Notes under the pieces: model-generated
Databases searched by the model: none
What the model was told of the DNA's origin: nothing
What the model saw: the letters and a program-made list of their open reading frames with translations, nothing else
Made by a program: the position numbers and the translations under genes
Shown: piece by piece, positions 48,921-57,553 of the stretch
Position numbering within the stretch: the first letter of the stretch is position 1
Layout of the letters: every line of letters begins with the position of its first letter
From: an uncultured Lachnospiraceae bacterium
GTDB taxonomy: Bacteria; Bacillota; Clostridia; Lachnospirales; Lachnospiraceae
Direction: 5' to 3'
DNA length: 64,000 nucleotides
NCBI GenBank assembly: GCA_947174665.1
Contig: CAMWJV010000004.1
Coordinates: forward strand, 1-64,000

Positions 48921-50207
48921 GTGTTTTTTATGCGAACCGGAAAAAAAGGAAAAATAGCGTATATCCTGCAGTCAGTCAGTATCATTCCGCTGTTGATCTT
49001 TGGAATTGTCATCCTGCTGCTGGGCACTCATATATTTACCAGGGCCATGTACAATGAGGTGGAAACCGAGCTGCGAAATGTGTGCCGCAACCTGACCACC
49101 GCCATCGACTCTCTCTATCCCGGCGATTACCAGCTTGTGGAGGAGGGAAAAGGCTACCGGCTCTACAAAGGCAGTTATGACCTTACCAATGATCACACAC
49201 TGATAGACCAGGTAAAACAGAATACCGATCTGGACATCACCCTGTTCTATCAGGATACCCGGATACTCACCACCATCATTAACAAGGACGGTGAACGAAT
49301 TATTGGCACCGGAGTCAGTACCAACGTTATGGAGGATGTGTTTGAGACCGGCAAGGCAAAATTTTATACCAACGTGCATGTCTACAGTACCACCTATTTT
49401 TCCTACTATGCCCCTCTGACCAACAGCGATGGTACCGTGGCAGGAATGCTCTTTGTAGGCAAGCCCACCGCCGAAGTGGATGCCTCCGTCCGGGATTCTG
49501 TCTATCCGCTGGTGATTGCCGATATTATTTTGATGATAGTGATTTCCTTTTTTATATTCCTCTACACCCGCCGCTTTACATCCGCATTGCTGCAGATTCG
49601 CGGCTTTCTGAAAGAAGTCTCCGTCGGGAACCTGAACGCAAGTCTGTCGGGAGAGGTGCTCCGCCGAAACGATGAACTCAGTGAAATTGGACGTTCTGCT
49701 CAGAATATGCAGCGCTCCCTGCGCAATCTGGTGGAGCAGGATGCCCTGACCTCTCTGGCCAACCGCCGCTCCGGTGACCAGCACCTGAGACAGCTTATGA
49801 AGAATGCAGCGGCAGACGGGACAAGCTTTTGTGTTGCTCTGGGTGATATCGACAATTTCAAGCGGGTAAACGACACCTACGGCCACGACTGCGGCGACCT
49901 GGTGCTGAAGCAGGTCGCGGATATTTTCCGCCGCCGCATGCGCGGCAACGGTTTCGCAGCCAGATGGGGCGGTGAAGAATTTCTTCTGATCTTTGAAAAT
50001 ATGGATTTAACTCGTGCAAAGCTGCTTCTGAAGGAAATACTGGACGATATCCGCTCTGCGGAATGCAAATATGATGATGTGTCTGTCTGTGTGACAATGA
50101 CTTTTGGCCTGACCCAGGGAAGTACAGAAAACGTGACTGAGCTGCTTCGCAACGTTGACGATCGGCTGTACAGGGGAAAGAACAGCGGAAAGAACCAGGT
50201 GGTATGA
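48921..50207 (+). CDS. Membrane diguanylate cyclase with extracytoplasmic Cache-like sensor and HAMP
   Basis: Two TMs flanking a Cache-like domain; FCVALGDIDNFKRVNDTYGHDCGD...ARWGGEEFLLIF. Confidence 0.9.
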   Translation: MFFMRTGKKGKIAYILQSVSIIPLLIFGIVILLLGTHIFTRAMYNEVETELRNVCRNLTTAIDSLYPGDYQLVEEGKGYRLYKGSYDLTNDHTLIDQVKQNTDLDITLFYQDTRILTTIINKDGERIIGTGVSTNVMEDVFETGKAKFYTNVHVYSTTYFSYYAPLTNSDGTVAGMLFVGKPTAEVDASVRDSVYPLVIADIILMIVISFFIFLYTRRFTSALLQIRGFLKEVSVGNLNASLSGEVLRRNDELSEIGRSAQNMQRSLRNLVEQDALTSLANRRSGDQHLRQLMKNAAADGTSFCVALGDIDNFKRVNDTYGHDCGDLVLKQVADIFRRRMRGNGFAARWGGEEFLLIFENMDLTRAKLLLKEILDDIRSAECKYDDVSVCVTMTFGLTQGSTENVTELLRNVDDRLYRGKNSGKNQVV

Positions 50208-50236
50208 GGGCGAAGCAAAACGCCTCGCCCCCATAC

Positions 50237-50782
50237 CTATTGCTCCATCTGCCGCCCCAGAAATGTTGCGGCTGATTGCAGCAGCTTCTGTTCCACCTCG
50301 CCCATACGGCCTTTGTTGTCATTCTGCAGCAACACCACGCTCCCTATGATATCTCCCTCACACAAAATGGGAGCGATAGCTTCATGCTGATATTCTTCGG
50401 CACCTTCATCACACACACTGATAAAGTTTCTGTCACCTCTGGATGCCATCACTGTCTCCCTGTTGTGCACCTTTTCATCCAGCTGCTTTCCAATGGCTTT
50501 GTTGATAAGCTGTTTATAGCCGCCTGCCGCCGCGATGAACTGATCTCTGTCCGCGATAAGCGCCGCATGCCCCGATACCTGTGCAAGACTCTCCACATAT
50601 TGCCTGGCAAAGGTAACCATTTCACCGATGGGAGAATATTTCTTCAGAATAACCTGTCCTTCTCTGTCCGTATAGATTTCCAGCGGGTCCGATTCCCTGA
50701 TATGCAGTGTTCTGCGAATTTCTTTCGGGATGACAATCCGCCCTAAATCATCTATTCTTCTTACAATTCCCGTTGCTTTCAT
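50237..50782 (-). CDS. spoVT: Stage V sporulation protein T
   Basis: MKATGIVRRIDDLGRIVIPKEIRRTLHIRESDPLEIYTDREGQVILKKYSPI (AbrB N-terminus) plus GAF-like C-terminus. Confidence 0.93.
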   Translation of the reverse strand: MKATGIVRRIDDLGRIVIPKEIRRTLHIRESDPLEIYTDREGQVILKKYSPIGEMVTFARQYVESLAQVSGHAALIADRDQFIAAAGGYKQLINKAIGKQLDEKVHNRETVMASRGDRNFISVCDEGAEEYQHEAIAPILCEGDIIGSVVLLQNDNKGRMGEVEQKLLQSAATFLGRQMEQ

Positions 50783-50894
50783 GCTAAAAGTCCTCCGTTC
50801 AAAAATATTGTTATTGGCATTGTTTGTAAGTATTTCTAGTATTTGTATCCAGAAAATAATTATTCATACAATATTTGAACGTTTCAGCATTTTC

Positions 50895-51923
50895 TTAGCG
50901 ATCCATCTCCGAAATTCTGCCCGTAGACTTATGCTCCTTGATAATTCCCTCAATTTCCGCAAGGTCGGTGCTCAGCAGATCTCCGGGAATAGTATTTTTC
51001 AGCGCACTGATCGCATTACCGTACTCCAGCGCTTTCCGATAATCCCCCTCATGAGCCAGCAGACCGTAGAGCACACCCGATATGTATGCGTCGCCGCTGC
51101 CGATCCTGTCTACCACCTCAATGTCCGCGTAGGGCGCCTCCTCGTAAAAAAGGTCTTCCTTTGCACTGTAAATGACCGAGCCGAAAGTATGGCGCTTGGG
51201 GCTGTGTACAATTCGCTGGGTGGAGGCCACAAGGGAGATGGGATAATCTTTGGTAAAGCTCTTCATGATACTTTTTACGTCACCTTCCTTCAGGAAAGTC
51301 AGACGAGCTGTATCCTCAGAACAAAAGAAAATATCCACATAAGGCAGAATAGATTCAATGCATTCCTTGGCCTCCGCTCCGGTCCACAGATTCCCCCGGA
51401 AATTCACGTCAAAAGAAATTATGGTTCCCTGTTCCTTGAACCGCTTGATCATTTCAATGGCCGTCTCCCTCACCTGAGAACTTAAGGCAAGGGTGATTCC
51501 ACTGGTGTGAAAGCATCTTGCCGCACTGAAGAGATGCTCATCGTAATCATCCACGGAGATTTTGTTTACGGAAGTGTTCTTTCTGTCATATACAATGCGG
51601 GGCTTTCTGGGGTAAGCCCCGTTTTCATAATAGTATACCCCCAGCCTTGCATCCCTGTCTTCATCGTATACCAGATAATCATCACTGACACCGCAGAGAC
51701 GAACTCTGTTCTTAATATAAATCCCCAGATCATTTGCGGGCAGCTTGGAGATAATGCCGCACCGCAGCCCCAGCATGGCTGCACCCGTGGCGGAATTCAA
51801 CTCCGCTCCTCCCGCCTGTTTGCTCAGAGTGTCACCTCTGGTTATCCTTTCGTTGTTCGGCGGTGACAGCCTCAGCATTATTTCGCCCAGCGAAAGTAAA
51901 TCAAAGTCCTTTTTCATGTCCAA
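50895..51923 (-). CDS. PfkB family carbohydrate kinase (KDG kinase-like)
   Basis: LSLGEIMLRLSPPNNERI, GGAELNSATGAAMLGL, VVDRIGSGDAYISGVLYGLL. Confidence 0.9.
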   Translation of the reverse strand: MDMKKDFDLLSLGEIMLRLSPPNNERITRGDTLSKQAGGAELNSATGAAMLGLRCGIISKLPANDLGIYIKNRVRLCGVSDDYLVYDEDRDARLGVYYYENGAYPRKPRIVYDRKNTSVNKISVDDYDEHLFSAARCFHTSGITLALSSQVRETAIEMIKRFKEQGTIISFDVNFRGNLWTGAEAKECIESILPYVDIFFCSEDTARLTFLKEGDVKSIMKSFTKDYPISLVASTQRIVHSPKRHTFGSVIYSAKEDLFYEEAPYADIEVVDRIGSGDAYISGVLYGLLAHEGDYRKALEYGNAISALKNTIPGDLLSTDLAEIEGIIKEHKSTGRISEMDR

Positions 51924-51960
51924 GCCCCCTTTTCTTTCTTTATCAAATGCCTGCTTCCAA

Positions 51961-52010
51961 GTGGTGGTACATCACTTTGTGATGGTACGTCACTTTGCGC
52001 ACATTGTGCC
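51961..52010. repeat. Short tandem repeat/hairpin cluster upstream of the PfkB kinase
   Basis: TGGTACATCACTTTGTGATGGTACGTCACTTTG, two copies of TGGTACRTCACTTTG. Confidence 0.6.
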
Positions 52011-52014
52011 ATGT

Positions 52015-52136
52015 AAACTCGCAAGCCCGCGCTTTCGCGCTCTTTGTCCGATTTCATCGGACGCTTGCTCGTTAATAACCGCAGAAAAACAAATGCCGCT
52101 TCGCGTCGCTTGTTTTTCTCCTGCGCACAACAGATC
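52015..52136. repeat. Structured repeat element, copy A
   Basis: AAACTCGCAAGCCCGCGCTTTCGCGCTCTTTGTCCGATTTCATCGGACGCTTGCTCGTTAAT followed by AGAAAAACAA...TTGTTTTTCT stem. Confidence 0.85.
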
Positions 52137-52140
52137 ATAT

Positions 52141-52256
52141 AAGCTCGCAAGCCCGCGCTTTCAGCGCTTATTGTCCGATTTCATCGGACGCTTGCTCGTT
52201 AATGGCGCAGCAAAACCAAATGTCTCCTTCGGAGCCGCTTGGTTTTGCTTTGCGCC
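52141..52256. repeat. Structured repeat element, copy B (126-bp offset from A)
   Basis: AAGCTCGCAAGCCCGCGCTTTCAGCGCTTATTGTCCGATTTCATCGGACGCTTGCTCGTTAATGGCGCAGCAAAACCAA...TTGGTTTTGCTTTGCGCC. Confidence 0.85.
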
Positions 52257-52347
52257 TATTATATCATAAATGGCGCTCGCAGAAAAGAGTATGGCTGAAC
52301 TGTTACAATTTATACTGCTTAACAGTTAAAATTTCCGAGTAACCTGA

Positions 52348-52409
52348 CTACATAACGCCAGCCATATACGTTTAACCAATGCCGTACGGTAGATTCTGGC
52401 GTTATGTAG
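52348..52409. repeat. Perfect 14-bp-arm inverted repeat
   Basis: CTACATAACGCCAG ... CTGGCGTTATGTAG. Confidence 0.85.
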
Positions 52410-52435
52410 TATAACAGCAAATGTTATCGGCACGA

Positions 52436-52540
52436 TCAGCTCTCTTCCAAATATTCCCAATACTCCTCCTCGCTGGCAAAAAGAATGTAAGTACCATCCA
52501 CCAGTCCCATGTAGCCGCTCGCTGTAATATAACCTTTCAT
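52436..52540 (-). CDS. Small protein, 34 aa (not in the ORF track)
   Basis: MKGYITASGYMGLVDGTYILFASEEEYWEYLEES*; strong SD AGGAGGT 6-7 nt upstream. Confidence 0.65.
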   Translation of the reverse strand: MKGYITASGYMGLVDGTYILFASEEEYWEYLEES

Positions 52541-52617
52541 AAAATTACCTCCTGTTCAGAATTTGTATTGTTGATTCTGAATAGAAGGTAACATTTTAAA
52601 AGTCCAATAAAACTCTC

Positions 52618-53235
52618 TCAAAGTTTTACCAAAACGCCTGCTTCCCGCAGCTCCCTGCGCAGACGCGGAATATCGTCGTCAAACACAATTCCCCGGATTC
52701 CGGCACAGTATGCACCCTCCACATTGAGGGGAGAGTCATCAATAAACAGACACTCCTGCGCCTGCAGGCCGTAGGTGTCAAGCAGCAGCTGATAGATTTC
52801 TCTCTGGGGCTTTATCAACTTACACTCTGCGGACACAATACGCCCGTCAAAATATTCCGTGCCCGGAATCCTGTCGTGATATTTGCACTGCTGAATATTT
52901 GCGTTAGACAGCAGGTAGATTCTGTAACCCAGTTCTTTGATCTCGGCAACCAGCTCTTTCATTCCGGGCACCGGATTTAAAGGCCGTGCCCACCAGCGGA
53001 ACACCAGCTCCTCCACCGCTTTGTGAAGATGGGGCGGGACCCGCCTGCAGATGGATTCCACCGCCTCCGCCTCCGTGATCGTGCCGTGGTCCAGTTGAAC
53101 CCACTCCACCCGCCGGAACACTTCGCGAAGCAGGAGTCCACTGTCCTCCTCCGGCACACCAAGCCTCTTAATATACAGATCCGGAGAAAAATAAATAAGT
53201 ACCTGACCCATGTCGAAAATTATATTCTTAATCAT
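52618..53235 (-). CDS. HAD-superfamily hydrolase (HAD-IA type)
   Basis: IIFDMGQVLIYF, LLSNANIQQ, KPQREIYQLLL, CLFIDDSPLNVEGA; overlaps permease by 8 bp. Confidence 0.88.
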   Translation of the reverse strand: MIKNIIFDMGQVLIYFSPDLYIKRLGVPEEDSGLLLREVFRRVEWVQLDHGTITEAEAVESICRRVPPHLHKAVEELVFRWWARPLNPVPGMKELVAEIKELGYRIYLLSNANIQQCKYHDRIPGTEYFDGRIVSAECKLIKPQREIYQLLLDTYGLQAQECLFIDDSPLNVEGAYCAGIRGIVFDDDIPRLRRELREAGVLVKL

Positions 53236-55120
53236 TCTCTTCCTTTCGCCGCATCAGTTTCCTCAGACGCTTCCTCCTCTTTTCTTTTGCCGCCAGTCTC
53301 TCTCCCAGGTCGCGTCCGCCGACACCGTACACAAGATACAGAATGACTCCCGACACCAGCATTATAAACACCGTTGATGCGCAGCGCCGCCCCGATGCAT
53401 TGACATTATACCCGTACAATCCCTCTTCCGCACACATGCTCTGGATTACCATGGCATAAGAGGTTCCGTAAGAGCTTGCAAAGGTGGCAGACATATCATA
53501 CTCTGTGAACAGTGCATTAAAATTCAGAGCAAATACAGCGAGGACACTTGGCAGGATAATCGGCAGTTTTACCTTCAAAAAGGTATACAACCCGCTGGCT
53601 CCCAGATTTTTCGCCGCGTCCTCCAGTTCCTCATCAATGGCATAGAAAGATGCCTTGATCATGCGCAGCGAAAACGGCAGCTTTACTACCGTGTATGCCA
53701 AAATGATCAGCAGTCGGACCCGCCCCGCATAATAGAGGTTATTGTTACCCACATACCACACCGTGTCGCTGTTAAAATAGGTTCTGTAGGAATAACAGAT
53801 CAATATGGTGGGCAGAAGCCAGGGAAACAAAAGGCAGTACTCCAGCACCACACTTCTTTTTTTCTTCTTGTTTTTAAATATATAGTTGCATGCCACCACC
53901 ACGATGATACAGGCCAAAACAGCCGCAAGCACGGACATGATAAAGCTCAGCCTGATGCCTCCCAGTGTGGCTTCATTGGCAAACAGTCCTGAAATTGCTC
54001 CTTCGCGGTTCTTGTAGGTTCCCCGGGAAGTCAGATATGCATAGTCCTGGGTTCCGAAGAAGTTCACCAGAGTCCAGTTCGTAAGATCCAGTTTCTTCAT
54101 GCGAATGGCTCCGTAAGTCTGGAAGGAGAAAATCACAATCATAACTACGGGTGTCATGTAGATAATGAACAGGACATATGCGTAAATATGCGCCAAAACA
54201 TTTGCCGCCGGATTTGTGATCTTCTGCTTCTGCAGCTTTGCCTTTGTCTTGGAGACGGACAGATAATGCCCTTTCCTCTCATAGGAAGACAAAACAGCCA
54301 ACAGCACAATGGTGAACATTGCAAGAATGATGGACAGCAATGCAGCTCTCGCCTGAGGGAAGGCTTCATCCGCCACGGAGGAGCCCGCCAGCCTTACAAT
54401 CTCCGGGTTAATGGAGTCATACCCCAGCAGGGTCGGTGCCGACATGGCGCACAATCCGGTGATAAAGGTCATTACCGTCAGCGAAAACATGGTGGGAATC
54501 AGGGTAGGAAAAACCACCTTCCACAGCACCTTAAAGGGCTTTGCACCCATGTTGCGTGCCGCTTCCACCGTATTATAGTCAATGCCCCGAATGGCATTTC
54601 GCAGAAACAGAGCATGGTTGCTGGTGCAGGCAAAGGTCATGGTAAACCAGACAGCGTTAAAGCCGGAAAACCATGTGGCCGGAAAGCCCGGAAACGCATT
54701 CTTCAGCGCCGTGGTGATAATGCCGTTGGAATCGTAGAGGAAAAGATATCCCGTCACCAGCGCTACTCCGCTGTAGATCAGGGTCGTCATATACCCAAGA
54801 CGCAGAATTTTCGCCCCCTTAATATCAAAGTACTCGGTTAAGAGCACAATGGATACGCCCACGACATTCACGGTCACGATCAGCCCCAGAGCCAGTTTCA
54901 GGGAATTCCAAACATATTTTCCCATATTGCCGGCAAAAAAGAAACGTATCACTGCCAGGGGATCCGTTTTCCCTGCAGCGTTTTTCGTCATAAAAATGCT
55001 GGTCAGGGTATTCAGGCACGGCAGGAGCATAAACCCGAAAAACAGATAGGCAAAGGCCAGAAAGCCTATTACCTTCAATGCCATTTTCGGTGCAAACCGC
55101 TTATCCTTTGACTGATTCAT
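53228..55120 (-). CDS. ABC transporter permease, fused two-domain FbpB/AfuB type
   Basis: Two BPD_transp_1-like halves, each with an EAA-type segment (VEAARNMGAKPFKVLWKVVFPTLIP; LEDAAKNLGASGLYTFLKVKLPIILP). Confidence 0.9.
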   Translation of the reverse strand: MNQSKDKRFAPKMALKVIGFLAFAYLFFGFMLLPCLNTLTSIFMTKNAAGKTDPLAVIRFFFAGNMGKYVWNSLKLALGLIVTVNVVGVSIVLLTEYFDIKGAKILRLGYMTTLIYSGVALVTGYLFLYDSNGIITTALKNAFPGFPATWFSGFNAVWFTMTFACTSNHALFLRNAIRGIDYNTVEAARNMGAKPFKVLWKVVFPTLIPTMFSLTVMTFITGLCAMSAPTLLGYDSINPEIVRLAGSSVADEAFPQARAALLSIILAMFTIVLLAVLSSYERKGHYLSVSKTKAKLQKQKITNPAANVLAHIYAYVLFIIYMTPVVMIVIFSFQTYGAIRMKKLDLTNWTLVNFFGTQDYAYLTSRGTYKNREGAISGLFANEATLGGIRLSFIMSVLAAVLACIIVVVACNYIFKNKKKKRSVVLEYCLLFPWLLPTILICYSYRTYFNSDTVWYVGNNNLYYAGRVRLLIILAYTVVKLPFSLRMIKASFYAIDEELEDAAKNLGASGLYTFLKVKLPIILPSVLAVFALNFNALFTEYDMSATFASSYGTSYAMVIQSMCAEEGLYGYNVNASGRRCASTVFIMLVSGVILYLVYGVGGRDLGERLAAKEKRRKRLRKLMRRKEEND

Positions 55121-56151
55121 GCATCCACCTCCTGCTCCCCGGCGGGATATGCCATAACATCCCCGGGATTTATGACAATCTTCACCGTCTGTCCGGCCTC
55201 GTATATGTTGACACCATCATTCTTTTCGATCACCTTGATCATCTGGCTTCCGAGATTTACATAATACTTGATATACAGGCCGTAATATTCCCGTTTCTCC
55301 ACGCACCCGTTTAAGGCAACCTCTACTGCTTTGGGAACCGTATTCACATGAAGCCTCTCCAGACGTATATAATTGTGATCGCCCACATTCAGCCCCGCGC
55401 CGTGCTGATTCAGCTTTTCGACTACCTCATCCGAAAGGCGGTTAATATCGCCGATAAAGTTGCAGACAAACTCTGTGGCAGAATGGTTATACACTTCATT
55501 GGGTGTTCCGATCTGCTCAATCACACCCTTATTGAAAACCGCGATCCTGTCAGAGAGCGTCAGCGCCTCCTCCTGGTCGTGGGTCACATAGATGGTGGTA
55601 ATCCCGAAATCCTCCTGCATCTTTTTAAGCTCATTTCGGAGCTGTACCCGCAGCTTTGCGTCCAGATTACTGAGCGGCTCATCCATACAGATGATTGCCG
55701 GATTTGTCACAAGGGCGCGGGCAATGGCCACACGCTGCTGCTGTCCGCCTGACAGCTGGGATACCGCCTTGGCAAGCTGCTCGTCGCTCAGATCCACCTT
55801 CCTCGCAATCTCACGGACCTTACTGTCGATCTCTTTTTTCTTTAATTTCTTGATCTTCAGTCCAAATGCGATATTGTCATAAACTGTCATGGTGGGGAAC
55901 AGGGCGTAACTCTGGAACACGATACCGATATTTCTGTCCTCAATGGGCAGATGCGTAATATCCTTTCCGTCGGCCACCACAGTACCCTTCACCGGCTCAA
56001 TGAACCCTGTAAGCGTCCGCAGCGTCGTCGTCTTTCCGCAGCCGGAAGGGCCCAGGAACGTAAAAAATTCTCCTTCCTTAACATGTACGTTTATGTCATG
56101 CAACGCGGTAAAATCACCAAATTTTACTTCTATATCATTGAGTCGGATCAT
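55117..56151 (-). CDS. ABC transporter ATP-binding protein, FbpC/AfuC/PotA type
   Basis: GPSGCGKTTTLRTLTGF, LSGGQQQRVAIARALV, MDEPLSNLD; TOBE-like C-terminus. Confidence 0.93.
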   Translation of the reverse strand: MIRLNDIEVKFGDFTALHDINVHVKEGEFFTFLGPSGCGKTTTLRTLTGFIEPVKGTVVADGKDITHLPIEDRNIGIVFQSYALFPTMTVYDNIAFGLKIKKLKKKEIDSKVREIARKVDLSDEQLAKAVSQLSGGQQQRVAIARALVTNPAIICMDEPLSNLDAKLRVQLRNELKKMQEDFGITTIYVTHDQEEALTLSDRIAVFNKGVIEQIGTPNEVYNHSATEFVCNFIGDINRLSDEVVEKLNQHGAGLNVGDHNYIRLERLHVNTVPKAVEVALNGCVEKREYYGLYIKYYVNLGSQMIKVIEKNDGVNIYEAGQTVKIVINPGDVMAYPAGEQEVDA

Positions 56152-56199
56152 AAATTTATTCCCCTTTTCTTAATGTTTAGTAACTATTGCATATAAATC

Positions 56200-56227
56200 G
56201 TGGCGAACCGGATACCCGGCCCGCCAC
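56200..56227. repeat. Intercistronic hairpin between binding protein and ATPase genes
   Basis: GTGGCGaaCCGGatacCCGGccCGCCAC; possible mRNA stabiliser. Confidence 0.6.
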
Positions 56228-56245
56228 AAAAACGCAGACTACTGT

Positions 56246-57487
56246 TTATTGCGCGGACTGCGTAAGAGTCGCCCAGTCCAGATTATCCCAGTCGGGTTCA
56301 GCCACTGCGGAGCTGTCATCCGCCCAGAAGAAGCCCAGATTTGTCATAATATTGGTCCACTCGCTGGAATGTGCCGCCACATAATCCGCATAGGTCTGGC
56401 CGCCCGCCACGGTGGACAGCGCAAAATTGGGAAGGGTGTATATCTCGGGAACCCCGTCGGGATACAGGATGTCTGCCGCCGACTTGTTGCAGGGGTATGA
56501 ATCAAATTCCTCGCCCCAGGATGCCTGCACATCTGCAGATCCAAACCACTCCGCAAATGCTTTAACAGCTTCTGTCTGCTCGTCGGTACGTCCCGCCTTG
56601 TCGAGAATACCTATGTACTCAGCAATATAATAGGTACCGTCATCAATATCTACCAGCGCCCAGTTCTCCGGCTCCATGGTTCCCTTAAGAGGGTTTGTGG
56701 AGCTCTCTGCCGCTGCATCGATCTGTCCGTACAGAGAGGATGAGTAGAAGCTGGACACCTGAACATAACCCATGTTCAAAGGCGCAAAGCCGTACTTGTA
56801 ATCATCACCGCCGCTGATGCCCTGCTCACAGTACTTCCACAGCATCTTCCAGCCGTCAACGGATATGCCGCCCGCTGCGGAGGAAGGATCAACATAGGCA
56901 TACAACAGTGCGGAATTGATGTTGGAATTGGTGGTTCCGCCCACTTTGTTCTGGCGATACCAGGTATATCCGCAATCCACCAGATCGGACCAGTGCTTAA
57001 AATGAAGCTCCGTGCCGTTGGTTCCCAGTTCATCGTTTCTGTACAGCATCAGGACATTCTGGATAACCAGTCCGTATGCCTTGCCGGGATAAACATATTC
57101 GCCTACCTCAGCAGACCAGCCGGGCGTCCAGTCCATCACGCTCAGATTCTCATAGGTTCCGTTTACCAGCTGGCTCCAGCGAGTCTCGTTCAGACCGAAG
57201 ATAATGTCACCGTCCTTATTCTCGTTTGCCGCCTGAATAGCAGCAACGTCTCCGGAAATGACACTGTTGTCATCCATTGAAATGGTAAACCCTGCTTTCT
57301 TCGCCTCGTTTTCCAGCCAGGTCGCCCTCTCAGTGGAGTTGGAGTTGGAATAAATTCTGATGGTATAACCAGAATAATCCTTATTCTCCCCTCCCGCACC
57401 GCCGGAACCTGACTTTCCGGAATCACCGCAGGCCCCGAGGGACAAAGCTGTCACGCAGGCAAGTAAAACCGCAATACTCTTTTTCAT
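56246..57487 (-). CDS. ABC transporter extracellular solute-binding lipoprotein (FbpA/AfuA type)
   Basis: Lipobox TALSLGACGDS; YTIRIYSNSN...ENEAKKAGFTI type 2 periplasmic binding fold. Confidence 0.87.
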   Translation of the reverse strand: MKKSIAVLLACVTALSLGACGDSGKSGSGGAGGENKDYSGYTIRIYSNSNSTERATWLENEAKKAGFTISMDDNSVISGDVAAIQAANENKDGDIIFGLNETRWSQLVNGTYENLSVMDWTPGWSAEVGEYVYPGKAYGLVIQNVLMLYRNDELGTNGTELHFKHWSDLVDCGYTWYRQNKVGGTTNSNINSALLYAYVDPSSAAGGISVDGWKMLWKYCEQGISGGDDYKYGFAPLNMGYVQVSSFYSSSLYGQIDAAAESSTNPLKGTMEPENWALVDIDDGTYYIAEYIGILDKAGRTDEQTEAVKAFAEWFGSADVQASWGEEFDSYPCNKSAADILYPDGVPEIYTLPNFALSTVAGGQTYADYVAAHSSEWTNIMTNLGFFWADDSSAVAEPDWDNLDWATLTQSAQ

Positions 57488-57553
57488 AATCTTTCTCTCC
57501 TTTTTGTTTTTCAGCCATAAAACAGCTGCACCTTTATTATACCCTCAATGCGT

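Noticed and set aside
52015-52256. CRISPR array
   Set aside because: Only two units with long internally paired sequence; no short constant repeat with variable spacers and no cas genes in the window.
51745-52269. 174-aa plus-strand ORF with internal peptide repeat (KLASPRF...)
   Set aside because: The repeat unit is 126 bp (a multiple of 3), so a structured non-coding repeat gives an apparent repetitive peptide. First part is antisense to the PfkB kinase.
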